Origin: Cognatishimia activa
GTDB lineage: Bacteria; Pseudomonadota; Alphaproteobacteria; Rhodobacterales; Rhodobacteraceae
Assembly: GCF_026016445.1 (NCBI RefSeq)
Contig: NZ_CP096147.1
Location: forward strand, 374,501 to 438,500
Length of the DNA stretch: 64,000 nt
Reading direction: 5' to 3'
Below the pieces are notes generated by a model that was given only the letters and a program-made list of their open reading frames with translations, was not told the DNA's origin and searched no databases. This document shows, one piece after another, positions 43,971 through 52,137 of this stretch. Both the position numbers and the translations under genes were made by a program. The number at the start of each line of letters is the position of its first letter. Within the stretch, counting starts at the first letter, position 1.

Positions 43971-45055
43971 TGCCACAAAAAGCATTGATCCGCGCCCGCG
44001 CCGCAGAGCTGCGTGCGCGCTTTGAAGAGGCTGGTGCGTCAGTTGCAGAAACGCCTGTTTTGCAACCCGCCGAAGTCCTGCTTGATCTCTATGGCGAGGA
44101 CATTCGTGCGCGCGCTTACGTCACTAGCGACAGCCTGCTGGGTGAGCAAATGCTGCGCCCGGATTTCACAGTGCCAGTTGTGCAGATGCATATGGAACAT
44201 GGAGCAGAGCCTGCGCGCTACACCTATTCAGGTGAAGTCTTCCGTCGTCAGGAAGACGATTCAACCCGCGCAAATGAATACACGCAGGTTGGATATGAGG
44301 TCTTTGATCGCAGCAACCCTGCGGTTGCAGATGCCGAGGTTTTTAATCTCGTTTCGCAATCTCTTGCGCATTTGGATTTGCGTGCTGCGACCGGGGATAT
44401 TGGCCTTTTGGCTGCGGCTGTTCAGGGGCTTGAGACCACGGAGCGCCGGAAGGCTGCTTTGACGCGTCATATCTGGCGTCCGCGCCGTTTCCGGGCGTTG
44501 CTCGATCGCTATTCAGGCCGAACACCGGTGCCACCTTCTCGCGAAGCATTGCTTGCTCAGGACGCGCCTATGCAATCAGGTGTGCCATTTATTGGCTTGC
44601 GAACACCTGCTGAAGTTTCAGCGCGGATTGAAGCGCTGCATGAAGATGTGAACGCAATGCCAATTTCATCGGCGCAGGTAGAAATGCTGGATGCGCTCTT
44701 GGACGTCCGAGAGACCTTGCCATTCGCGCTTGAGCAACTGCGCGATATTGCAGTCGACATGCCTGCGATCACGGATGCTGTGTTTAGCCTTCGTGAACGC
44801 ATAGAGGCGTTGGATGCCAAGGGTGTCGATGTGGCCAACATCGATTTCGAAGGCAGTTTCGGGCGCACCAACCTTGAATATTATGACGGCTTTGTCTTTG
44901 GCTTCTTTGCAGACAATCGTGCTGATCTTCCCGCTGTGGCGACAGGTGGGCGCTACGATGCGCTGACGCGTGTCCTTGGTGGGGGCAATGAAATCCCAGC
45001 AGTTGGGGCCATTATCCGCCCGGAAGTGGTTCTGGAACTGGAGGCAGCGGCATGA
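43970..45055 (+). CDS. hisZ: ATP phosphoribosyltransferase regulatory subunit
   Basis: A 361-residue HisS-like protein without synthetase function, needed by the short-form HisG. It keeps the catalytic-core fold: DSLLGEQMLRPDFTVPVVQMH, EVFRRQEDDSTRANEYTQVG and ATGGRYDALTRVLGG, but lacks the tRNA anticodon-binding domain. It lies between its likely ancestor hisS and hisG, with one- and four-base overlaps, so stoichiometric co-translation with HisG is likely. The enzyme it regulates catalyses the first step of histidine biosynthesis. Confidence 0.94.
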   Translation: MPQKALIRARAAELRARFEEAGASVAETPVLQPAEVLLDLYGEDIRARAYVTSDSLLGEQMLRPDFTVPVVQMHMEHGAEPARYTYSGEVFRRQEDDSTRANEYTQVGYEVFDRSNPAVADAEVFNLVSQSLAHLDLRAATGDIGLLAAAVQGLETTERRKAALTRHIWRPRRFRALLDRYSGRTPVPPSREALLAQDAPMQSGVPFIGLRTPAEVSARIEALHEDVNAMPISSAQVEMLDALLDVRETLPFALEQLRDIAVDMPAITDAVFSLRERIEALDAKGVDVANIDFEGSFGRTNLEYYDGFVFGFFADNRADLPAVATGGRYDALTRVLGGGNEIPAVGAIIRPEVVLELEAAA

Positions 45056-45744
45056 CCATCAAACTCGGAGTGCCTTCAAAGGGCCGCCTTATGGAAAAGA
45101 CCTTTGACTGGTTTGGTGCACGTGGAGTTTCCTTGGCGCGCACCGGATCAGATCGGGAATATGCCGGTAAGGTCGAAGGTGTCGATGGTGTTGAGCTGGT
45201 GCTATTGAGCGCCGGAGAAATCCCGCGTGAGCTGAAGGCTGGGCGCATCCATCTGGGTGTGACAGGTACTGATCTTGTTCAAGAAAAGCTGGGCCTATGG
45301 GAGCAGCAAGTCGAAACACTGGCTGAGCTTGGATTTGGTCGTGCTGATTTGATCATCGCCGTTCCGCGGTGTTGGGTGGATGTTGATTTGCTTGAGGACC
45401 TCGACGCGGCGGCAGCTGCGTTTCGAAAGGAACATGGGTTCCGCTTAAGGATTGCAACAAAGTTCCACCGCCTGGTGCGTGAGTTCCTACGCGAACACGG
45501 TGTTGCGGACTATCAGCTTGTCGATAGTCAGGGCGCGACGGAAGGCACTGTTAAAAATATGACAGCAGAAGCGGTGGCGGATATCACCTCTTCTGGTGAT
45601 ACATTGAGGGCGAACCATTTGAAAATCCTGTCTGATGGTTTGATTTTAAAATCCCAAGCCACATTGTTCCGGTCTCGCAATGCGAAATTGGATCAAGATC
45701 AGAAGAAGATTCTGAATGATCTGTTGGATCAGTTGAACTTCTGA
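45052..45744 (+). CDS. hisG: ATP phosphoribosyltransferase, short form
   Basis: A 230-residue catalytic subunit making phosphoribosyl-ATP from ATP and PRPP. Motifs: KLGVPSKGRLMEKT, DLIIAVPRCWVDVDL, RIATKFHRLVREF and the PRPP loop SQGATEGTVKNMTAEAVADITSSGDT. It lacks the C-terminal ACT-like feedback domain of the long form, matching the presence of hisZ. Overlaps hisZ by four bases (ATGA). Confidence 0.95.
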   Translation: MTIKLGVPSKGRLMEKTFDWFGARGVSLARTGSDREYAGKVEGVDGVELVLLSAGEIPRELKAGRIHLGVTGTDLVQEKLGLWEQQVETLAELGFGRADLIIAVPRCWVDVDLLEDLDAAAAAFRKEHGFRLRIATKFHRLVREFLREHGVADYQLVDSQGATEGTVKNMTAEAVADITSSGDTLRANHLKILSDGLILKSQATLFRSRNAKLDQDQKKILNDLLDQLNF

Positions 45745-45786
45745 TTCTTGAGCTGATCTTCGCGGCTTTTATATCCAGAATGTACA

Positions 45787-45813
45787 GCCTCCACCGCCTC
45801 GGTGGGGGCTTTC
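45787..45813 (+). terminator. Hairpin terminator of hisS-hisZ-hisG
   Basis: GCCTCCACCG (45787-45796) pairs with CGGTGGGGGC (45800-45809) through a CCT loop (one G-T pair), followed by TTTC. It lies 42 bases after the hisG stop. Confidence 0.8.
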
Positions 45814-45840
45814 TATTTGGAGCGCCGTTCAGTGATCAGG

Positions 45841-46140
45841 TTAGAGAGCGACAGAGGCATCTTCTAGAATTTTGCCCCACGTGAAGATTTCAAACGTCCG
45901 GAATTGCTCTTCAAAGAAAGGATCGGCACGGACAAGAGCTTCAACCTCTGACCGCGACTCTGCTTCGACAATCCAAAGTGCACCACAAAACTGCGCGTCT
46001 TCTTCGGGTTTCAGCCCGCCTCCAATCAGCAGCTCCGGGTGGGCCTTGGCATATGCGACATGAGCGTCTCTACGCGCTTTGTCTGCCCGAATTTTTAGCA
46101 TTTCAGGTGTATCTTTGAAAATTACAGCCCAGCGAACCAT
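45841..46140 (-). CDS. YciI family protein
   Basis: A 99-residue protein from the ATG at 46140 (GAGGAGA upstream). VRWAVIFKDTPEMLKIRADKARRDAHVAYAKAHPELLIGGGLKPEEDAQFCGALWIVEAESRSEVEALVRADPFFEEQF follows the YciI/YCII fold (a ferredoxin-like domain, conserved R and D/H residues). Often proposed to be a small-molecule-binding or catalytic module, role unknown. Single gene. Confidence 0.85.
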   Translation of the reverse strand: MVRWAVIFKDTPEMLKIRADKARRDAHVAYAKAHPELLIGGGLKPEEDAQFCGALWIVEAESRSEVEALVRADPFFEEQFRTFEIFTWGKILEDASVAL

Positions 46141-46301
46141 CAGAAATCTCCTCTCATTGGATGAATGATTGGCAGCGGAAGATGCGGCAACATAGGGCCA
46201 GAATTCACATGGATAGACATCCACATGCAGCTTGATTGGTCTCTCACATTCGAACGGTGCTTCGTGAAAGCTGATTGCGAGGTTACTCGGATGCATAGAA
46301 A

Positions 46302-46331
46302 AAGCCCCCGCAGAAATCTGCGAGGGCTTTG
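46302..46331 (-). terminator. Rho-independent terminator downstream of the SPOR/protease-like gene
   Basis: AAAGCCCCCGCAGA (46302-46315) pairs with TCTGCGAGGGCTTT (46318-46331) with one mismatch; on the minus strand it is followed by TTTTC. It lies 20 bases past the stop at 46351, between that gene and the convergent-free YciI gene. Confidence 0.9.
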
Positions 46332-46350
46332 AAACAAGGTTATTATCTGT

Positions 46351-48093
46351 TTACCAGCAGCTCACCAAAACAGTGACTTCACCGGCTAAAGTTGTCAGAT
46401 CTTCAGGGGCGATGCTTACGGAAGCATTTCCGCCAACCGTGGTGATACCTTCCTCGTTCAACACCGAGCGGATCACATCGCCACTTGCCGCAAAACTTAC
46501 ATCCGGTGGGAGTTGACGACCCGTGCCGCTTGGCGCTGGAAGCAGCATGCCAACAACTGATCCGCCCGTGTCAAAGACAGGGCCACCAGCGTCTCCGGGC
46601 AGCGGGGCCAGAGCAAGGCGTGTCATCTCTTCTTCACCCTGAAGACCGGTGAGGTCAGCCAAGGTGCCGTAGGTCACTGTGGGGGCACCCAGGATACCTT
46701 CAAAAGAGTAACCGGAAACGGCCACTTCTGATTTCAGGCGAGGGGAGATTTCGCTAAAGGTCGCCACCGACATGGGCGCAAGACCACCTGCCGGACGCAG
46801 GACCGCAACACCAAGTTGCTCATTCACGCCAACCAGCTCGGCGTCATACTCACCTTCCAAAGTGATGCGCTGGCAGGAGCCAACCACTTCGGCAGTTGTG
46901 ACAACTGTACCTTTGTCATTGATATAGAAGCCTGAACGAGACAGTTTTGGACGGCGAATTTCCAATCCCGACAACAGATCGAGATCCTGCAGAGCCTCTG
47001 CACCAACGGCCGGGTCCATCACGCCATCGATGCGGGTGAAGGACTTGCGCATTTCGCTGAGAACACGGCGACGACGTTCTTCATCACCAGCCGGCCAAAC
47101 CAAGGTGAAGCCTTTGATTTCGCCCTTTTTCAGGCTGACTTCGGTGTGGCTAATATGAGCGGCATCTTCACCAACAAGAACAAAACTATCATCGCGACGT
47201 TCGCGTGGGCCTTCCAGCGGAACCAATTCGAGCGTTTGCATGATGTCGTACAGGCCAAACAAGGTGGATTGATCGCCTGCCTGACTGATCAGCACAACCT
47301 GCGCGTCAACATCACCGGTTGGGGCAAAGTTCACGAACGGGTATTCGGCTGACTTTTTGGCGACAATGCCTGTCGGGATCAGGATCTCGATACCCGCATC
47401 CAGACTGGTGTAGGCCTGCAGGTCCAGCCCTTCCAGTACCGCATTATATTGGTCTTTGAGCTGCGCGCGTTGCGCTGTGGTCAAAACACCGGTGGTCTCA
47501 TGTCCGTTTGCGGATTGCCAAGCGGACATGGATGCGCGTGTGCCGCGGCCAAAGGCACCATCGATTGAGCTGTTGTAGAAACCTGCCCACTGAAGCCAGA
47601 CCTGCAGCTCTTTCTTTTCATCTCGTGTCAGGCGCGCTTCACTGGCACGTGCTTCGCGAGGCGTCTCATCAGGAAGGGCAACTTCAAGTGTCGGAGTTGT
47701 GGACACCTCTGTCACTTCTGGCGTTGGGGTCACATCTGAAGGCGCCACGCGCACATTCAAAAGATTCGCGCCAACAGGCCAGAATTGGCTTTGAAATGTT
47801 GAAGTGAAGGTGATGTAGGCATCGCGCGGGATCAGGCCCTGGCGACGATATGCGCTGAGAACCGTTTCAGCATCATCGCGAGTGTAGGGCCCCAAGGCGA
47901 TCCCATACCAGCCTCCGCCGAGTGTGAAACCGTTCACATCCTCCAACTGGTTCGCATACTTACGAATTTCAGTGTTGGCTTGGGTGAGGCTCGGCTGGGC
48001 TTCGATTTGAACCCAGACAACGTCTTCTTGGGCAAATGCCGGGCGGGACAAAATAAAAACCGCACAGAGAACAGACAAAAACAGACGCGACAT
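46351..48093 (-). CDS. SPOR-like/peptidoglycan-binding protein with a degenerate trypsin-like domain
   Basis: A 580-residue exported protein (signal peptide about residues 1-21, PAFAQ). An SPOR-like domain (about 27-95, VWVQIEAQPSLTQANTEI...) and a peptidoglycan-binding domain 1 (about 160-215, LQWAGFYNSSIDGAFGRGTRASMSAWQ) suggest a cell-wall or septum site. From about residue 388, the trypsin/HtrA pattern appears, but all three catalytic positions differ: GTVVTTAEVV has Glu402 where HtrA has His, EQLGVAVLR has Gly428 where Asp is expected, and PGDAGGPVF has Ala502 for the nucleophile Ser. It is thus likely a binding or regulatory pseudoprotease. Divergent from glyQ; ATG preceded by no strong Shine-Dalgarno that I would stress. 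Confidence 0.85.
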   Translation of the reverse strand: MSRLFLSVLCAVFILSRPAFAQEDVVWVQIEAQPSLTQANTEIRKYANQLEDVNGFTLGGGWYGIALGPYTRDDAETVLSAYRRQGLIPRDAYITFTSTFQSQFWPVGANLLNVRVAPSDVTPTPEVTEVSTTPTLEVALPDETPREARASEARLTRDEKKELQVWLQWAGFYNSSIDGAFGRGTRASMSAWQSANGHETTGVLTTAQRAQLKDQYNAVLEGLDLQAYTSLDAGIEILIPTGIVAKKSAEYPFVNFAPTGDVDAQVVLISQAGDQSTLFGLYDIMQTLELVPLEGPRERRDDSFVLVGEDAAHISHTEVSLKKGEIKGFTLVWPAGDEERRRRVLSEMRKSFTRIDGVMDPAVGAEALQDLDLLSGLEIRRPKLSRSGFYINDKGTVVTTAEVVGSCQRITLEGEYDAELVGVNEQLGVAVLRPAGGLAPMSVATFSEISPRLKSEVAVSGYSFEGILGAPTVTYGTLADLTGLQGEEEMTRLALAPLPGDAGGPVFDTGGSVVGMLLPAPSGTGRQLPPDVSFAASGDVIRSVLNEEGITTVGGNASVSIAPEDLTTLAGEVTVLVSCW

Positions 48094-48190
48094 CGTGACT
48101 TGGGCCCTTTGATCGTAAAAAATTTCCTATTCGCTCGCTCTTTTACCAATTCTGCGGCCACATGCACCCTTATTTTGGGGCTGCGTGCAA

Positions 48191-48219
48191 TTGACCCGCC
48201 AAGCTGTTGCGCATAGGTA
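48191..48219 (+). promoter_or_regulatory. Possible glyQ promoter
   Basis: TTGACC (48191-48196), a 17-base spacer and TAGGTA (48214-48219) lie 28 bases before the glyQ ATG, in the 153-base divergent region shared with the SPOR gene. Confidence 0.5.
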
Positions 48220-48246
48220 CAACGCGCGTTTGAAAAGGGCAGAGCC

Positions 48247-49179
48247 ATGACGAATACGGACAGCAAACCGCGCTCCTTCCAGGAGATCATTCTTCGCCTC
48301 CAGAATTACTGGGCGGGTAAGGGTTGCGCGATCCTGCAACCTTACGACATGGAAGTTGGGGCGGGGACATTTCACCCGGCAACGACTCTGCGTTCTTTGG
48401 GTCAAAAACCATGGGCTGCTGCCTATGTTCAGCCGTCACGTCGTCCGACCGATGGTCGTTATGGTGAGAACCCAAACCGTTTGCAGCACTACTACCAATA
48501 TCAGGTGCTGATCAAACCAAGCCCGCCGGATTTGCAGGCTTTGTATCTGGGCTCTCTTGAAGCCATCGGCATCGATATGGAGATGCACGATATCCGCTTT
48601 GTCGAAGACGACTGGGAAAGCCCAACGCTTGGCGCTTGGGGTCTTGGCTGGGAAGTTTGGTGTGACGGTATGGAAGTCAGCCAGTTCACATACTTCCAGC
48701 AGGTTGGCGGTCATGACTGTCATCCGGTCTCCGGCGAACTGACCTACGGCCTGGAACGTCTGGCGATGTACGTGCTTGGTGTGGATCACGTGATGGATAT
48801 GCCATTTAACGATCCACAATCTCCGATTGCGCTGACCTACGGTGATGTTTTCAAACAGACCGAAGAAGAATACGCGCGTTGGAACTTTGACGTCGCGAAT
48901 ACCGAAGTCTTGTTGCGCCACTTTGAAGAGGCGGAAGCGGAATGCGAAGCCATTTTGGCTCAGGAACACGTTGATCCGAAAACCGGCAAAACCATCATTA
49001 TGGCTCACCCGGCCTATGACCAGTGCATCAAAGCCAGCCATATTTTCAATCTGCTCGATGCGCGTGGTGTGATCTCTGTCACTGAACGCCAGGCCTACAT
49101 TGGCCGCGTCCGTGCTCTGGCGAAACAATGCGCGGATGCCTTCGTGCAAACCCGCGCCGCCACCGGAGAAGCCGCGTGA
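48247..49179 (+). CDS. glyQ: Glycine-tRNA ligase alpha subunit
   Basis: A 310-residue catalytic-core subunit of the heterotetrameric glycyl-tRNA synthetase, containing the class II active site: [42 protein letters not shown], and [15 protein letters not shown]. The tRNA-binding beta subunit is glyS at 49707. The downstream membrane protein begins at a GTG that overlaps its TGA. Confidence 0.97.
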   Translation: MTNTDSKPRSFQEIILRLQNYWAGKGCAILQPYDMEVGAGTFHPATTLRSLGQKPWAAAYVQPSRRPTDGRYGENPNRLQHYYQYQVLIKPSPPDLQALYLGSLEAIGIDMEMHDIRFVEDDWESPTLGAWGLGWEVWCDGMEVSQFTYFQQVGGHDCHPVSGELTYGLERLAMYVLGVDHVMDMPFNDPQSPIALTYGDVFKQTEEEYARWNFDVANTEVLLRHFEEAEAECEAILAQEHVDPKTGKTIIMAHPAYDQCIKASHIFNLLDARGVISVTERQAYIGRVRALAKQCADAFVQTRAATGEAA

Positions 49180-49703
49180 CCGGGAAAATCCTTGCAGGAG
49201 TTCTTGTCTTGTCAGCTATCGCGATGGGCATCGGCCTCTGGTACACCCAGATCTACGCCTTTTACGAGCCGGTGAATGCCACTGGCTCTGACGATGTGCA
49301 GATGACTTTGCTGGCAACCGGCGAGCCAGAAGTTGTTCTTTATGAAGACTTCGAAGCCATCGACGCGGGCAGCTCCCCAATCCGCTATCGCGCATGTTTC
49401 ACGACCTCCATGTCATTGCCGTTGATGACGGAAACCTATCAACCGGTTGAAAAGGCGACGCCTCTGAACGCTCCGGGTTGGTTTGACTGTTTCAACGCCG
49501 CTGAAATTGGCGGGGCCCTCAAAAGCGGTGAAGCGCTTGCCTTCATGGGCACCGAAAATATCGAATATGGGATCGACCGCATTATTGCTGTTATGCCCGA
49601 CGGCCGGGGTTTCGCCTGGCACGAAATCAATGAATGCGGAAAGCTCGCCTTTGATGGCGAAGACCTGCCCGCCACCTGTCCGCCCAAACCGGAAGGCCAA
49701 TAA
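49176..49703 (+). CDS. Membrane-anchored protein between glyQ and glyS (DUF6446-like)
   Basis: A 175-residue protein starting at GTG 49176, which overlaps the glyQ TGA (GTGA); GGAGAA lies five bases upstream. One hydrophobic segment near the N-terminus (about residues 4-23, [18 protein letters not shown]) anchors a periplasmic domain with Cys pairs ([27 protein letters not shown]). I believe roseobacters commonly carry such a DUF6446 protein here, but from memory. Translationally coupled to glyQ; function unknown. Confidence 0.7.
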   Translation: MTGKILAGVLVLSAIAMGIGLWYTQIYAFYEPVNATGSDDVQMTLLATGEPEVVLYEDFEAIDAGSSPIRYRACFTTSMSLPLMTETYQPVEKATPLNAPGWFDCFNAAEIGGALKSGEALAFMGTENIEYGIDRIIAVMPDGRGFAWHEINECGKLAFDGEDLPATCPPKPEGQ

Positions 49704-49706
49704 CCC

Positions 49707-51974
49707 ATGCCTGATCTGCTGATTGAACTCTTTTCCGAAGAAATCCCTGCGCGCATGCAAGCGCGTGCGGCGGAAGATCTGAAAAAGCGCGTGACCGATG
49801 GGCTGGTGGCCGCGGGTCTGACCTATACGCATGCTTCCAGCTTCTCTACCCCGCGGCGCCTGACCCTCGCGCTTGAGGGGATGTTGGCCGAAAGCCCGAC
49901 CGTACGCGAAGAACGCAAAGGCCCGAAAGTCGGCGCGCCTGAGAAAGCCATCGAAGGCTTCCTACGTGGTGCTGGCTTGACCATGGATCAGCTGGAAGAG
50001 CGTGACACCCCAAAGGGTGCAGTCTATTTCGCGAGCATTGAGAAACCGGGTCGCCCGGCGGCTGAGATTGTCGCTGAGGTTCTGGAAGATACCATCCGCA
50101 ACTTCCCTTGGCCAAAATCCATGCGCTGGGGCGCGGGTCCACTGCGTTGGGTGCGTCCGCTGCATTCCATTCTCTGCATCATGACAGATGAGGCTGGTAC
50201 AACAGTTGTGCCGATGGATATTGATGGCATCGCGTCTGACGACACCACCGAAGGCCACCGTTTTATGGGGGCAGGGCGCTTCGCGGTCACCGGTTTTGAA
50301 GACTATGCTGCCAAGCTGAAACGCGACCATGTGATCCTTTCAGCAGATGAGCGCGCCGAAGCGATCTGGGCGGATGCAAAGAACCTGGCCTTTGCACAGG
50401 GGCTTGAAGTTGTTGACGACAAGGGCTTGCTTGCTGAAGTCGCGGGTCTGGTTGAATGGCCAGTCACTTTGATGGGGGATATCGCAGAGGACTTCCTGAA
50501 TCTGCCGCCGGAAGTTCTGCAGACTTCGATGAAAGAGCACCAGAAGTTCTTCTCGGTCAAAAACCCAAATACGGGCCGCATCGAGAAGTTCATTACGGTC
50601 GCCAACCGCGAAACTAAGGATAATGGCGCGACCATTCTGGCGGGGAACCAGAAGGTTCTCTTTGCGCGTCTATCTGATGCGAAATTCTTCTGGGAAAACG
50701 ATGTTCGTACAGCGAAAGCTGGGGCATCAGAATGGATTGAGAAACTGTCCAATGTGACCTTCCACAACAAGTTGGGGTCTCAGGCGCAACGTATTGATCG
50801 TATAGCAGCACTTGCGCGTGAGATTGCGCCGATTGTAGGAGCTGATGCCGATCTGGCAGAGAAAGCCGCGCGATGGGCGAAGGCTGATCTGTCCTCTGAG
50901 ATGGTCTATGAATTCCCCGAATTGCAGGGTCTGATGGGGCGCTACTATGCGGAGTTCGCAGGTCATCCTGCGGAAGTTGCTGAATCTGCGACAGAGCATT
51001 ATTCGCCGCTGGGTCCGTCTGATGATGTGCCAACTGCGCCGGTTTCGGTGGCGGTAGCGCTGGCGGATAAACTGGACCTGCTGACAGGGTTCTGGGCGAT
51101 TGATGAAAAACCAACAGGGTCGAAAGACCCGTTTGCTCTGCGCCGTGCGGCATTGGGTGTGATCCGTTTGGTGCTTGAGAACAATGCGCGAGCGAATCTC
51201 AGATCAATCGTTGATAAAAAGTTGCTGGGCTACAAGTTACAAGAAGCATATGACAACCTGGCTGGTGACGAACCTGAAGTCTTCACCCTGGAAAGCACTT
51301 TGAAAGAAATCGCGCACCACGGTGTTTTTGGTGCAGCCTTTGAAACCGTTGTTGAATCCATCAATAAAGATGAGAGCAAGCCGTTTTCGCCGGATATCTC
51401 TGAAGGTTCCTTCCTTTCAAAAACAAGAAGTGAGATTGAGGATCGATCTGTCGATCTCCTCTCCTTCTTCCACGACCGCCTCAAAGTCTTCCTGCGCGAC
51501 CAGGGCATTCGCCACGATGTGATCGACGCCTGCATCGAGATGGACGGCAATGATGACATCGCGCTCTTGGTCAATCGCGCCAAAGCGCTGCAAGCCTTCC
51601 TCTCAACAGATGATGGAGAGAACCTGCTTCAAGGGTTCAAACGCGCCAACAACATTCTTTCTCAAGCGGAAGAAAAAGACGGCGTCGAATATTCATTTGG
51701 TGCTGACATCAAATACGCTGAGGATGACAGCGAAAAAGCTCTCTTTGCAGCGCTTGAGAAGTTTGAAGAACCAATTGCTGAAGCCATCCGTGGAGAGGAT
51801 TTTGCCGCAGCAATGGCTGGCCTTGCTGGTCTGCGCGCGCCGATAGATGCTTTCTTTGAGGCGGTGCAGGTCAACAGCGACAACGAGGTTGTGCGCCGCA
51901 ATCGCCTGAATCTCTTGGCGCAGATACGTAAACTCTGCGCGTCGGTTGCTGATCTTACTAAGGTTGAAGGCTGA
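49707..51974 (+). CDS. glyS: Glycine-tRNA ligase beta subunit
   Basis: A 755-residue tRNA-binding subunit. LLIELFSEEIPARMQARAAEDL is the standard N-terminus, with VGAPEKAIEGFLRGAG, FLNLPPEVLQTSMKEHQKFF, and the HD-like region SSEMVYEFPELQGLMGRYYAE and LADKLDLLTGFW, then KDPFALRRAALGVIRLVLEN. Together with glyQ it makes the alpha2-beta2 enzyme. Three bases separate it from the inserted membrane-protein gene; a perfect hairpin terminator follows. Confidence 0.97.
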   Translation: MPDLLIELFSEEIPARMQARAAEDLKKRVTDGLVAAGLTYTHASSFSTPRRLTLALEGMLAESPTVREERKGPKVGAPEKAIEGFLRGAGLTMDQLEERDTPKGAVYFASIEKPGRPAAEIVAEVLEDTIRNFPWPKSMRWGAGPLRWVRPLHSILCIMTDEAGTTVVPMDIDGIASDDTTEGHRFMGAGRFAVTGFEDYAAKLKRDHVILSADERAEAIWADAKNLAFAQGLEVVDDKGLLAEVAGLVEWPVTLMGDIAEDFLNLPPEVLQTSMKEHQKFFSVKNPNTGRIEKFITVANRETKDNGATILAGNQKVLFARLSDAKFFWENDVRTAKAGASEWIEKLSNVTFHNKLGSQAQRIDRIAALAREIAPIVGADADLAEKAARWAKADLSSEMVYEFPELQGLMGRYYAEFAGHPAEVAESATEHYSPLGPSDDVPTAPVSVAVALADKLDLLTGFWAIDEKPTGSKDPFALRRAALGVIRLVLENNARANLRSIVDKKLLGYKLQEAYDNLAGDEPEVFTLESTLKEIAHHGVFGAAFETVVESINKDESKPFSPDISEGSFLSKTRSEIEDRSVDLLSFFHDRLKVFLRDQGIRHDVIDACIEMDGNDDIALLVNRAKALQAFLSTDDGENLLQGFKRANNILSQAEEKDGVEYSFGADIKYAEDDSEKALFAALEKFEEPIAEAIRGEDFAAAMAGLAGLRAPIDAFFEAVQVNSDNEVVRRNRLNLLAQIRKLCASVADLTKVEG

Positions 51975-52015
51975 CACCGACTTTTCGATTTTCTTTTTGG
52001 TTTAAATATCTAGCA

Positions 52016-52042
52016 GACCGGATTTTCCTTGAAAATCCGGTC
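52016..52042 (+). terminator. Hairpin terminator after glyS
   Basis: GACCGGATTTTC (52016-52027) pairs perfectly with GAAAATCCGGTC (52031-52042), twelve pairs and a three-base loop, 41 bases after the glyS stop. The following TCTGTCGTT is only moderately T-rich. Confidence 0.75.
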
Positions 52043-52137
52043 TCTGTCGTTGCGACAAAGGCAACGGCTTTTGGGTAAGCTTTTCCTTGCCTCAATTCGT
52101 CTGGTGCGTATGCTGCACGCCACAGGAGGATGCCGCA

